Of a stretch of 64,000 bases of DNA, positions 24,963 to 36,682 are shown piece after piece. The notes below the pieces were generated by a model. That model ran no database searches. It was not told the origin of the DNA and worked only from the letters and a program-made list of their open reading frames with translations. Numbering within the stretch: the stretch's first letter is position 1; each line of letters begins with the position of its first letter. The position numbers and the translations under genes were made by a program. The stretch comes from Odontesthes bonariensis (lineage: Eukaryota > Chordata > Actinopteri > Atheriniformes > Atherinopsidae), in contig NC_134519.1 of NCBI RefSeq assembly GCF_027942865.1, positions 36,978,941 through 37,042,940 on the forward strand. The letters run 5' to 3'.

Positions 24963-27900
24963 GAACCTGTTATAGAACCTGGTATAGAACCTGGTATGGA
25001 ATCTGGTATGGAACCTGGTATGGAACCTGGTGTGGAACCTGGTGTGGGACCTGGTATAGAACCTGGTATAGAACCTGGTATAGAACCTGGTATGGAACCT
25101 GGTATAGAACCAGGTATAGAACAAGGTATGGAACCTGGTATGGAACCTGGTAGAGAACCAGGTATAAAACCAGGTGTAGAACCTGGTATGGAACCTGGTA
25201 TAGAACCTGGTATGGAACCTGGTATAGAACCTGGTATGGAACCTGGTGTAGAACCTGGTGTGGGACCTGGTATAGAACCTGGTATAGAACCAGGTATAGA
25301 ACAAGGCATAGAACCTGGTATGGAACCTGGTATGGAACCTGGTATAGAACCTGGTATAGAACAATGTATAGAACCTGGTATGGAACCTGGTATAGAACCT
25401 GGTATGGAACCTGGTATGGAACCTGGTGTGGAACCTGGTGTGGAACCTGGTATGGAACCTGGTATGGAACCTGGTATAGAACAAGGTATAGAACCTGGTA
25501 TGGAACCTGGTATAGAACCTGGTATGGAACCTGGTATGGAACCTGGTATAGAACCTGGTATGGAACCTGGTATAGAACCTGGTATGGAACCTGGTGTGGA
25601 ACCTGGTGTGGGACCTGGTTTAAAACCCGGTATAGAACCTGGTATAGAACCAGGTATGGAACCTGGTATGGAACCTGGTATGGAACCTGGTATAGAACCA
25701 GGTATAGAACCTGGTATGGAACCTGGTATAGAACCTGGTATGGAACCTGGTGTGGAACCTGGTGTGGGACCTGGTTTAAAACCTGGTATAGAACCTGGTA
25801 TAGAACCAGGTATGGAACCTGGTATGGAACCTGGTATAGAACCTGGTATAGAACCTGGTATAGAACCTGGTATGGAACCAGGTATGGAACCTGGTATGGA
25901 ACCTGGTATGGAACCTGGTATAGAACCTGGTATGGAACCAGGTATAGAACCAGGTATAGAAAAAGGTATAGAACCTGGTATAGAACCTGGTATGGAACTA
26001 GTTATGGAACCTGGTGTCGAACCTGGTGTGGGACCTGGTATAGAACCTGGTATAGAACCTGGTATGGAATCTGGTATGGAACCTGGTGTGGAACCTGGTG
26101 TGGGACCTGGTATAGAACCTGGTATAGAACCTGGTATGAAACCTGGTATAGAACAAGGTATGGAACCTGGTATGGAACCTGGTATGGAACTTGGTATAGA
26201 ACCAGGTATAGAACCAGGTGTAGAACCTGGTATGGAACCTGGTATGGAACTTGGTATAGAACTTGGTATGGAACCTGGTGTGGAACCTGGTGTGGGACCT
26301 GGTATAGAACCTGCTATAGAACCTGGTATGGAACCTGGTATAGGACCAGGTATAGAACAAGGTATAGAACCTGGTATGGAACCTGGTATAGAACCTGGTA
26401 TGGAACCTGGTATGGAACCTGGTGTAGAACCAGGTATGGAACCTGGTGTAGAACCAGGTATAGAACCTGGTATGGAACCTGGTATAGAACCTGGTATGGA
26501 ACCTGGTATGGAACCTGGTGTGGAACCTGGTGTGGGACCTGGTATAGAACCTGGTATAGAACCTGGTACAGAACCAGGTATGGAACCTGGTATAGAACCT
26601 GGTATGGAACCTGGTATAGAATCTGGTATAGAACCTGGTATGGAACCTGGTATAGAACCTGGTATGGAACCTGGTATGGAACCTGGTGTGGAACCTGGTG
26701 TGGGACCTGGTATAGAACCTGGTATAGAACCTGGTACAGAACCAGGTATGGAACCTGGTATAGAACCTGGTATGGAACCTGGTATAGAATCTGGTATAGA
26801 ACCTGGTATGGAACCTGGTATAGAACCTGGTATAGAACCTGGTATGGAACCTGGTATGGAACCAGGTATGGAACCTGGTATGGAACCTGGTATAGAACCT
26901 TGTTTGGAACCTGGTATAGAACCTGGTTTGGAACCAGGTATGGAACCTGGTATAGAACCCGGTATAGAACCTGGTATGGAACCAGGTATAGAACCAGGTA
27001 TAGAACAAGGTATAGAACCTGGTATAGAACCTGGTATGGAACTTGGTATAGAACCTGGTATGGAACCTGGTATAGAACCTGGTATAGAACCTGGTATGGA
27101 ACCTGGTATAGAACCTGGTATGGAACCAGGTATGGAACCTGGTATAGAACCCGGTATAGAACCCGGTATGGAACCTGGTATAGAACCTGGTATGGAACCT
27201 GGTATAGAACTTGGTATAGAACCTGGAATGGAACCTTCTATAGAACTTGGTATAGAACCTGGTATGGAACTTGGTATAGAACCTGGTATAGAACCTGGTA
27301 TGGAATCTGGTATGGAACCTAGTGTGGAACCTGGTGTGGGATCTGGTATGGAACCTGGTATGGAACCTGGTATAGAACCTGGTATAGAACCAGGTATAGA
27401 ACAAGGTATGGAACCTGGTATTGAACCTGGTATGGAACCTGGTATAGAACCAGGTATAGAACCAGGTGTAGAACCTGGTATGGAACCTGGTATAGAACCT
27501 GGTATGGAACCTGGTATAGAACCTGGTATGGAACCTGGTGTGGAACCTGGTGTGGGACCTGGTATAGAACCTGGTATAGAACCTGGTATGGAACCTGGTA
27601 TAGAACCAGGTATAGAACAAGGTATAGAACCTGGTATGGAACCTGGTATAGAACCTGGTATGGAACCTGGTATGGAACCTGGTGTGGAACCTGGTGTGGG
27701 ACCTGGTATAGAACCAGGTATGGAACCTGGTATGGAACCTGGTATGGAACCAGGTATGGAACCTGGTATAGAACCTGGTATGGAACCTGGTATAGAACCT
27801 GGTATAGAACCTGGTATGGAACCAGGTATGGAATCTGGTTTGGAACCTGGTATAGAACCTGGTATGGAACCAGTTATGGAACCTGGTATAGAACCCGGTA

Positions 27901-29037
27901 TAAAACCTGGTATGGAACCAGGTATAGAACCTGGTATAGAACCTGGTATGGAACCTGGTATAGAACCAGGTATAGAACAAGGTATAGAACCTGGTATAGA
28001 ACCTGGTATGGAACTTGGTATAGAACCTGGTATAGAACCTGGTATGGAATCTGGTATAGAACCTGGTGTGGAACCTGGTGTGGGACCTGGTATAGAACCT
28101 GGTATGGAACCTGGTGTGGAACCTGGTGTGGGACCTGGTATAGAACCTGGTATAGAACCTGGTATGGAACCTGGTATAGAACAAGGTATAGAACCAGGTA
28201 TGGAACCTGGTATAGAACCTGGTATGGAACCTGGTATGGAACCTGGTGTGGGACCTGGTATAGAATCTGGTATAGAACCTGGTATAGAACCAGGTATGGA
28301 ACCTGGTATGGAACCTGGTATAGAACCTGGTATGGAACCTGGTATAGAACCAGGTATAGAACCTGGTATAGAACCTGGTATGGAACCTGGTATGGAACCA
28401 GGTATGGAACCTGGTATGGAACCTGGTATGGAACCTGGTATAGAACCCGGTATAGAACAAGGTATAGAACCTGGTATAGAACCTGGTATGGAACCTGGTA
28501 TAGAACCAGGTATAGAACAAGGTATAGAACCTGGTATAGAACCTGGTATGGAACTTGGTATAGAACCTGGTATAGAACCAGGTATGGAACCTGGTATGGA
28601 ACCTGGTATAGAACCTGGTATGGAACCAGGTATGGAACCTGGTATAGAACCCGGTATAGAACCCGGTATGGAACCTGGTATGGAACCTGGTATAGAACCT
28701 GGTATAGAACTTGGTATAGAACCTGGTATGGAACCTGGTATGGAACCTGCATAGAACCTGGTATAGAACCTGGTATGGAACCTGGTATAGAACCTGGTAT
28801 GGAACCTGGTATAGAACAAGGTATAGAACCTGGTATAGAACCTGGTATGGAACTTGGTATGGAACCTGGTATGGAACCTGGTATGGAACCTGGTATAGAA
28901 CCTGGTATAGAACGTGGTATAGAACCAGGTATGGAACCTGGTATGGAACCTGGTATAGAACCAGGTATGGAACCTGGTATGGAACTTGGTATAGAACCTG
29001 GTATAGAACCTGGTATAGAACCTGGTATGGAACCAGG
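24963..29037 (+). repeat. dodecamer array C, copy 2
   Basis: About 4.07 kb of the 12-bp unit GAACCTGGTATR. Phase is kept from 24963 to about 28748, where a one-base loss near GGAACCTGCATAG shifts it; the array then continues to 29037. Long open frames exist on both strands (EPGI/EPGM plus; SIPG, FYTRFHTR and YQVL minus) because the unit has no stop codon in several frames. The array ends in ACCAGG beside unique sequence starting GAGAACCTTGG. Confidence 0.95.
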
Positions 29038-29796
29038 GAGAACCTTGGAATTTTGGGAATGTAATTTATACTTAATAAAGGGCTGTTTTATGAGGCCTGT
29101 TGGTGCAGTTTCTGAGTCTTTCCACGCACAACGCTGTGCTCAGAAACCAGAACACTAATCATCACACAGGATCCTCTTGTTGACATATTTCTAACGATGA
29201 TGGCATTTGTAATCTGCCCAGATTAGTGGGCTTGCTTCTGTGCATCTGAAGGCTTAGTGTGTGCTCTGAAGCTCTAATATTGAACTGGGGACAGGGGAGG
29301 GGCAGATTTATCTGTGGTTGTTGTGTAAACTAAGCTCATTAAGCCCGCAGACCAATTATCAGCCAGCCCCTATCAGGCCTGCAGCTGATTGCAGCTGAGG
29401 TGGCTGCGCAGGTCAGCTCGGGTGTCAGCTTCCTCCACAGAGTTTCCCCTCAGCGGAAACATGGGGATATTTGCTCTCTCCTCTCCTCAGCACAAACTCA
29501 ATGAAAACATGATGGATAGCAAATAAACAGACAGAACATAGCACAGACATTAGGCTTGGACATACCTTTGATATGTCACTATGAATGGATCAACCCTTGT
29601 GAACCCTTCCCTCTGAAAGGTGAGACTGGCCTGGAAATGATCCCACCCAATCTACCCTGTTTCCCCACTTCACTCTGCAGCCTCTTTTTAAAATATCATC
29701 AACCGTGTTAATAATTTGGTGCCGACTCATCGATGCAGTTTGGAGATGTATAGTTTATCTAAGTTTTCAGTTTGGCATGTCCTTCCATGCTTCCAT

Positions 29797-29930
29797 TATC
29801 TATACCCCATCAAACCCATACAGGGTTGTGGGGGGCCGCAGCCTATCCCACGGGGTACAACAGTCCATTGCAGGAATTTGCTCGTCACTGTTTTTCCTTG
29901 TTGTTGCCTCAGTCCAAAGTTTTTTGACTG
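29797..29930. repeat. fragment of a common fish interspersed repeat
   Basis: The segment with CCATTATCTATACC, then GGGGGGCCGCAGCCTATCCC and a GGGGTACA stretch, has the wording of a repeat widespread in fish genomes, which usually runs from a Cys-free 'outlook' motif through 'gggtcgc...gcctatccc' to 'ggggtacaccctgg'. It is short and diverged. Assignment is from memory. Confidence 0.45.
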
Positions 29931-30837
29931 GCTGACACTATATTCTTTAAGGGATGGCATAGAATTCCCTGACAGTACATGAAACACGAGGATGTTGTAC
30001 CTGCATGCACATCTGGATGTGGAGGTTGTTCCATATTATGTCCAACAGAACCATTCCGCTGAATTCCCCAGGTTGGGTTAAGCTGCTCTTGGATTGGGCT
30101 ATTCGCTCCCATGTTCTGACACGGAGAAGATAAACCTTTGAATATGAACATGCCTTTACTAATGTTGGGGAACTTTTCTTTCTCCATCTGGGATCCAGAG
30201 TTTAGAGCATGCAGTAGAGCCACTATGCTTTGAAAACTTTTTCATCTCCATCCAATCAGTGGACACTGCTGCGTTTCCATTTCATCCCAATTCTAATAAT
30301 GAGGTGATCATTGAAGTTTTTTACTCAGTCACCCAAAAGTCAAAGAAAGTGTAAAAAAAGGTCTTGAAGAAATACTCATGATCCGTGTTGGTGTGGCTAC
30401 AAATCAAAAAGTGCACGTGACTGAGTGACCTGTTGGGCTGCTCCTGATGAAAGAGGCGTTGCTCTGTATGTCCCTTTAAGTCCATTATGTGTTTTCTGCC
30501 TTTCTCCAGCTTCCGTAGTGAATGGCCGTGTTTGTGTTTTTAGTGCTTGCTGTGCCATTAGCTCCAGCTCCTACAAAGAGTCGGGCTGACCTGACTAGTG
30601 CTGGCCTTTCTCTTTGCCCTTGGTCCTGCTCAGTGAATGGGCCTGCTGGCCTTTCTGCAGGACCTCCAGCCACAGCTGTGAATGGGATGTGCCAGCTGAT
30701 TTAAAGCTTGTGGTCAGAGAGGTAGGTGAAGGTCATGGCAGCAGAGGTCAGCTCCGGAACATCCGATTTACTCTGCTTCAATATGCCCGCAGTCTCATAG
30801 ATGGAGGAGCTGGAATGATCATCAGGACTGAAGCCGT

Positions 30838-30930
30838 GTGCGCGGGCGGGCAGCGCGCAGGTGGGCAGCGCGCGGGCGGGCAGCGCTCGGGTGGGCAGCG
30901 CTCGGGCAGCCACAGCGCGCGGGCGGGCAC
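30838..30930. repeat. GC-rich short tandem repeat
   Basis: About four imperfect tandem copies of a roughly 20-bp unit containing GCGCGGGCGGGCAGC, all CpG-rich, in otherwise moderate-GC sequence. It could be a small CpG-rich minisatellite; no gene start is evident beside it. Confidence 0.6.
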
Positions 30931-31207
30931 AGCGCACAGCCATGACGGAGAGCTGCAATGGCAGCGGTGCTCCTGTCAGCACTGAAAGTTCAGTTTTTTG
31001 TTAACTGTAAGCTTAATGTGTTTGATTAGGAAAATGGATCTTATTCTGATGTTGAAAACGTCTGGAAATGATTTTGTAACAATTTTGCTAAATTTGTTGA
31101 CAAACTTGCATCAGTCCAACAGCATAAAGTTAATGAGAAATAATCGCTGGTTCCCACATGGTTCACCTCTTTTTCTCCATGGGCAGGAACTCCAGCCTGA
31201 GCTCCCT

Positions 31208-31258
31208 GGCTGCTTTTACAGCTTTTACAGCTTTTACAGCTTTTACAGCTTTACAGCA
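31208..31258 (+). repeat. decamer microrepeat (TACAGCTTTT)n
   Basis: Five near-perfect copies of a 10-bp unit, TTTTACAGC, in tandem. Confidence 0.85.
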
Positions 31259-31445
31259 GCAGTTCAATAAATGCACAGCTGCAACCAGAAAAGCAAAGCT
31301 GATCAGAGCTGGCGTTAGACTCAGAAAACTGTCAGGCCAGGATCATCTGGAGCCTTGTTGTTTTATAGCACTACTTTAAAGTCATCTTTTCAGTCTCTCC
31401 TTGGACGCTAAAATGATTTCTTCAAAATGGAAATCTGCTTTTGTT

Positions 31446-31870
31446 CTTGTTTTATTTAAATGAGGTGACCCTGCTGAACTACACAATTATGAGCCCATCT
31501 CAGAGTTTTGTTCCCTTGTCAAGGTTCTTGAATCCTTTGTGAGTGAACAACTGAAGGCGTTTCTATCTACTATTAACATCCTATGAGACTTTCAATCAGG
31601 CTTTAGAAAAGGACGCAGCAGAAGTGCAGCTGCTTCAAAAATAAGAAATGTTTTTGTTGAATATTCAGACAAGTAGCCACACCATGTCATGCCTGGTATG
31701 GACGTATCCAAGGCTTTTACACAGTGGACCATACCATACTGAGCAAAAATTTGTCAGTTTAGGACTATCTGAACATAATATTGGATTTGGAAATTGTCAG
31801 GCTGTATTACTTATAGCTATCTCAGTGTCACCGAGGGCACCCCCAAGGGCTCGGTCCTGTGATCAACCCT
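31446..31870 (+). pseudogene. decayed LINE reverse-transcriptase fragment
   Basis: Conceptual translation over several frames gives the reading order of a non-LTR reverse transcriptase: a NY-PIS-like start of the palm, VLESFVSEQLKAFLS, then a SGFRKGRS-like motif, a remnant of the first catalytic block (MDVSKAFTQWT, where an FDTVDH-type motif is usual), and a PKGSVL remnant of the PQGSVLGP motif. In-frame stops and frameshifts interrupt it throughout. The YADD block is absent, so the fragment ends before the second catalytic pair. The clade is probably L2/Rex1-like. It cannot encode a working enzyme. Confidence 0.7.
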
Positions 31871-32341
31871 GCTTGTATATTCATGATCTTGATCAAATCT
31901 CTTCTATGACACACTAATGTTGTGCATCTTTACCTAACCAGGCTCTGTGAAGAGCAGATTCAGCCTTTCACACTGTGAGCAGGCTTCCTGAGATTTGTGT
32001 ACATTAACATGATACAGTCCTTAAATCACATATCCTCCTCCCCTACAGTAACCCTGAGGGGACAAAAAGTCAAAAGATAAAAAAAAACATTTGATTTTTC
32101 AAATGCAAAAGTACGTCTCAGAACCGTTCATCTACCTTTCAGGGCTTTGAGATTGAGTTAGTATTTCAATGCAAAATTCAGTTCTATGGCAACAAATCAC
32201 AACAAATGTCATCTCAAGGTACTTCACAGTCACAGTCCAATTCAGGCCAATTAGAATCCAGTTCATTGTAATATGATCATGACCATAATCCAATTGATTA
32301 AATTCAAAATTAGTCCATTTCATACATACAGAGCCAGTTAA

Positions 32342-32884
32342 AGGTGGGGTAGGGGTTCTTTTTCTGGAACATTTTTTTACATATTGCTTGAAATACTTTT
32401 CACACCCCCATTGCAACCAATTAATTAAAAGTTTTGACAAAAATGAAAAGTTTTAGTGGCCTCTAGAACGTACAATCTAGGAAAAACACTATCCAATCTT
32501 ACTGAACGGACCGTTAACGATGATTGGATTCTGATGCGCCTATCAAACTGCAGTCTGCTCCTCCCTCCCCCTCCTTCCCCCTGTGCGCGTACCCTGCTCC
32601 GTGAACAAATTACACGTGTCCAGAAGCTTGGCAGGAAGCTAAACTAGAGCCAGCTTGGCTAGCACCTAGCATTATTAAACGTATAGTTAGCATATACTAA
32701 ATACAGCAACGATCGATGCTTGCTGTCAGAACAGCGCTCGTGCACCTTCGTGCTCGTGCGCGTTCATGTACTCTAGAGGTGTGGCTTTGGGGGGAAAGTG
32801 AAGAAAAGGGTTGGGACTTTTTACCTGTGTATTTTCAAAATGCAGCTTCGCTGGACTCAAAATCCAGGATCTCCTACCCTACCT
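32342..32884. mobile_element. TTAA-flanked MITE (Kolobok/piggyBac-like)
   Basis: A 543-bp element bounded by TTAA on both sides (32338-32341 and 32885-32888). Its ends are inverted repeats, AGGTGGGGTAGG on the left and CCTACCCTACCT on the right. It has no transposase. It interrupts the L2-like tail after GAGCCAGTTAA, which shows the insertion point. Starting with AGG after TTAA, it resembles the larger element at 51543-53218. Confidence 0.8.
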
Positions 32885-32888
32885 TTAA

Positions 32889-33005
32889 GTTTAGAATAGA
32901 ATAGAATAGAAGTACTTTATTTATCCCAGCTGGGAAATTACTTTGCAGTTGCAGCATACAGACAAGGTTATAAATAAAATGAAATAGAATATAAAAATGC
33001 TATAA
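32889..33005 (-). mobile_element. LINE 3' end fragment with (TAGAA)n tail
   Basis: Starts with four TAGAA units and continues TACTTTATTTATCCCAGCTG, the reverse complement of a LINE 3' end. The complete LINE at 57260-60312 ends the same way (GGATGAATAAAGTA then TTCTA repeats), so this is a 5'-truncated relative. Confidence 0.7.
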
Positions 33006-33242
33006 AATGTAGATTGCACTGAAACTTGTCTTCAGTCCAATCTCCCGTCCTGAGCGTGCCTGAGGCGACTGTGGAGAGAAACGACTCCCTTTGAACAGGA
33101 AGAAACCTCTGGCAGAACCAGAACCAGGAAGGGTGGCCATCCGCCTCCACCAGCTGGGGTTTGAGAAGACAGAAAGGGGGGGACAACAAACACTGTAACA
33201 CCATTCAAAGGATATCTCTTGGAACAGGGAAACGCGAGTTAA

Positions 33243-33440
33243 AGGGGAAGTTTGTTTTTTTAAACCTGGACCTTATTTCTGGCATAAAATACGTTCATCT
33301 ACTCACGATAACAGTTTGGTGAAAGTCTGCGTCCTTCTGAAGATATTTAGATCACTGGAGATCGGCATATATCCATATAACAGAGAGAACAGGGCAGAGA
33401 CAACACAGCCTCTGAATAAGGCATTATCTGTCTTTATTTC
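33243..33440. mobile_element. left end of a third TTAA-flanked element
   Basis: At 33239 the L2-like tail is cut at a TTAA, where the copy at 62.6 kb continues with TGACCACAAT. The new sequence begins AGGGGAAGTTTG, a start I associate with fish MITEs of the TTAA class. I could not find a matching right end, so the extent is a guess. Confidence 0.4.
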
Positions 33441-34527
33441 ACCAATACTTTAAGACCAATGAATGAATGAATGCGTACTGTTGCACTGTTAGCTCAGAGC
33501 TGCCGTGTTGTTGTTATCCGGGGCTATCGGGGGGCTTATGGGGGCTTTCTGCACACGCGTCTCCTGGGATGACATCATCGCCGCGCGCCGCTGCAGCACA
33601 GCTCAAAGTGTATGAATGGAAGTCTACGTGTGTGTGTCTATGTGAGTGTGTGTGTGTGGTTGGGTCAGTGAGTGAATAACAGGAGCTTGGGCTGACACGT
33701 TAGCCATGGCTGGGAGCGTTAGCGGGCGTTTTACTACCCATGTGTTTCAGAGTAAAGCTCTGCCTTCTCTTTCACACTTTGAGAGGCCAACAAATCTGTG
33801 TCAAAATGGAGATAATGAAAGAGCTCCTGCTCATCCAGCTCCTGCTGGGCGTTGTAAGCGTGTAGGTGTTTGTCAGTGACCACAGACTAAACAGCAAACT
33901 CTCAGCTGCAGCATAGGTCATGATGCCACTCACTGAGTCTCCATCAGTTGTTCCTTTGAGGGCAGAAAAGACTTTACTGTGAAGGTTGGGAAGCACAATG
34001 CAGGTAAACATTTGTGTTTCAGTAACCAGCTAAGCAACGAGAAGATGGAGAGATCCCTGAAAGAGCCAAACTGAAAGTACTCTTTTAAACATTCAAAACA
34101 AAATAAGTTTCCTAATTTTCTTTCATGTTTGGCTGTGCTTTTTAAAGTCCCACTCTGGCAATTATCAGTCCCTTTAAAAAGTTGTCTGTATTATTCAAAA
34201 CTGTACATTTGAAAGTTTTTGCAACAACAAAAAGCTCTAAAGGTTGTAAGATGGCGTGACTCGAGCCTTCCCCGTTTACTCCAGCGCTGTTTAACGCTTC
34301 TAATATATACATCTAATATTCAGTCATAAAGCTTTTAACAATAAACAATACAGCTAAAGCATACAAGATCATGTGCAATTAGAATGGCTGTATTCATTGG
34401 CAGCATGAGAAAGTCCCGGGAGTTTTCCGGCTCCGACTCCGAGCAGACTGAGCTCACCAGTCGGCCAGCTCACAGTGGGCCAGCTTGCCAGTTTCCTGCT
34501 GAGCACTCAGACGTCCTCGAGCTTACA
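33441..34527. other. no gene recognised
   Basis: Contains a short TG-rich microsatellite at 33626-33660 and GC-rich patches. I recognise nothing else. Confidence 0.5.
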
Positions 34528-34716
34528 GAGCATCCAGAAAGTCATCACAGCTCCACTTTTCCCACAATATCCAATGTTACAGCCTTTTTCCCCAAATAGA
34601 TTCAATGAATCTTTTACCTCAAAGATTCCACACACACTACCCCATAATGACAAAGTCAAACAAGTTTATTTGAAAGTTTTGCAAATTTATTACATTACTT
34701 TGCATATCTGTATTTT
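34528..34716. mobile_element. end of a common fish DNA transposon
   Basis: Text such as TTACAGCCTTTTTCCCCAAA, CACACTACCCCATAATGACA and TTTGCAAATTTATT matches the end of a DNA transposon very widespread in fish (the CCCCATAATGACAA family, probably Tc1/mariner-related). No transposase is present and only one end is visible. Confidence 0.5.
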
Positions 34717-34759
34717 TATATGACTTTTCATGCAAAAGTGACACGTTTGCATACAATCT

Positions 34760-36235
34760 ATTTACACAGGGAGATGAAGAGCTTGTAAAACAAGCACGTA
34801 CACCCCCAACAATTTCACACGTTCATGTGGTCGGATGACTTATCATACAACACATACAGTTATCCAGGCTGTTTGAGCTCTAACTTTGAATCATTGTTCA
34901 TGATCTGCTCCAACTATGAAGCAGTGTTAGTCTTTCACTGCTTTTAAGGAACAAATCCAGGAGTTCTTAAATAGCTGCAGCTCTCAGCTCTTCCAGCTCC
35001 TTCCATTCCCAAGGTGTTGTTTGCTCATTCCCATTTTAATCAAAGTGTCTCCATTGTTTTAAAAGTTTGATGTAAAAAACCCGTATGGCATAACCAATGT
35101 TTCAATCCTGTGGCGAGGCCTTGAGAGCCCTTCGCATCCATCACATTCCTGGTGGTGTTTTATAGATGTGGCTCTGGACACCCTGATGAATGCACTTCAT
35201 TGTTAACTCTGTGCTGAACCAGCAGTTGTACATTAACCAGAAATCAATAGTGGCAGGAGTCGTATGTGTGTGCAGTCCCTGCCTGGTAGCACTAATGCTG
35301 TGATCAGAGGCTGCAAGGTGTTGTTGATCAAATATTTAAAAGATGGGCAGGCTTTCATGTCACAAGGGGAATAATTGACATGTTTACACTGGATGTCGTC
35401 TGTTTTTCTGCCTCAGACTAATTCAACAGTCTAATTCCAGGTGAACTGGCAGATATCACCTTGAAACAGATTTTAAACTGAACTATTTCTTGAATGAAGT
35501 AGAGATAAGAAACTTCCTTATAGAAGCTGAAATGTTCTAACATGAATATGCTGCACACACATGTCTTTGTAGGGCTTTCGCTGGTAATTCTCCAGCCAAA
35601 GACGACTGGCCACTGTTTGTCAAGCTGTTTCCTTACATGAACATTGGAGAATGAGTCTGCAGCTGCTGTTCAGATAGGTCTTACACAGTGAGCCTCTCCT
35701 CAGATACAGTTTGAAAATAAAAAAATCATTTATACACAGCAGGTGAGCCAAGTCGACCACAAAGAGCCGTTTGACATATGCAGACTACTCTTTGGACGTA
35801 AATGCTCGGTCCAAAGGTATTTATCAGTTTTTGACCGTGATTTGGTCAAAGGAAGCAGGTACAGTAATTCTGGTAGAATCAGACTATTTTTCACAAACAT
35901 TTACGTTATTATTTTGATAGCTAGCTAATAATTCCTCACCTCCATTCAGTGAACCTCCCCTGAAACCTCAGAGTGGGACCAAAGTTCAGCCCAGAGTTTC
36001 ATGTCTGAAACCAGCCCTCTTATTTCTAATGTGCAGGAAATTGAATGAATAAAATAACTTCTCACTATCCTGCAGAGTTTGGAAACTAAACTCTTACTAT
36101 TTTATTTAAGCCATAACAGAACGCTGGTTTTGCACCTTCGATTCTTATAGTCTCTATGATTTGAGGAGTGCTTTTCAGTAGGCTTTAACGTGAAAGCTTC
36201 TCCTTTTAGTCCAGTTCATTTGTTATCTGAAATTG
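34760..36235. other. no gene recognised
   Basis: AT-rich, non-repetitive to the eye. Short open frames only, and no family resemblance found. Confidence 0.5.
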
Positions 36236-36682
36236 ATCAGTCACAAAGGGTGGGTGAGGTAGGACACGGATGCCGACTCAGATGTAAAGAAGCAAACTGG
36301 GATTTATTATTAAAAAAATAACAAAAGTCAAAACAAGGCGTGGCTGAGCCGGATTACAAAACTAAACTGTGACAAAACAAACAAATGACTTGACATGGCA
36401 TGGAATAAATACTTAGCTTAACAAGAAGGCGCAGCGAGGCATGACGGATGAAGACGGGTAACACGGGTAAGGATCTGCCAAAGAAACAGGGGAACCTGGA
36501 AACTAAATGGGGAAGTGGGAGTGATTAGTGACAGAGTGCAGGTGGGGACAATAACCAACAGGTGCAGCGAATGAACTAATGAACTGAGTGAGGGAAAACT
36601 AAACATGGACTAAAGAACTAAGACATGATTAGCACATGAAAAATCAAACTGAAAACATGGGCAGAGTCCCGTGAGCGTGACA
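36236..36682 (-). repeat. interspersed repeat, copy 1 (TGTCACG-type)
   Basis: Read on the minus strand it starts TGTCACGCTCACGGGACTCT. It shares with 48827-49085 the stretches CTGGAAACTAAATRGGGAA, GGGAGTGATTAGTGAC and the AAAACATGGG/AGTCCCGTG end. This supports an interspersed repeat present at least twice in the window. The class is unknown to me; it has no coding capacity. Confidence 0.6.

Larger units (their letters stand above)
16863..29037 (+). repeat. compound tandem-repeat module, copy 2 (A-spacer-B-C)
   Basis: Second copy of the compound locus, in the same order and orientation: array A (16863-23416), spacer (23417-23743), decamer array B (23744-24962) and dodecamer array C (24963-29037). 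The spacer and its boundary with B sit at a constant offset of 9,883 bp from copy 1. Arrays A and B are shorter and array C nearly seven times longer than in copy 1, so the arrays changed length independently after, or during, the duplication. Confidence 0.85.
29038..31210. other. non-coding sequence after the arrays
   Basis: Unique sequence in which I recognise no gene. It holds a decayed interspersed-repeat fragment (29797-29930) and a GC-rich short repeat (30838-30930). Other open frames are short and without family resemblance. Confidence 0.5.
32150..33242 (-). mobile_element. L2-like LINE 3' tail, split by insertions
   Basis: Two parts match the 3' region of the element at 62160-62952: 32150-32340 (the CAACAAATGTCATCTCAAGG and GAGCCA part) and 33009-33242 (TGCACTGAAA, CCAATCTCCCGTCCTGAGCG, GGCGACTGTGGAGAG and on to CGAGTTAA). 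Between them lie a TTAA-flanked MITE (32342-32884) and a second LINE tail (32889-33005). The tail is non-coding and 5' truncated. Confidence 0.8.

Noticed and set aside
4365..29037. CRISPR array
   Set aside because: Units are directly adjacent without unique spacers, and the surrounding sequence is vertebrate.
30485..30985. CpG-rich patch as a promoter with first exon
   Set aside because: The CpGs come from a short tandem repeat and no downstream exon is recognisable.
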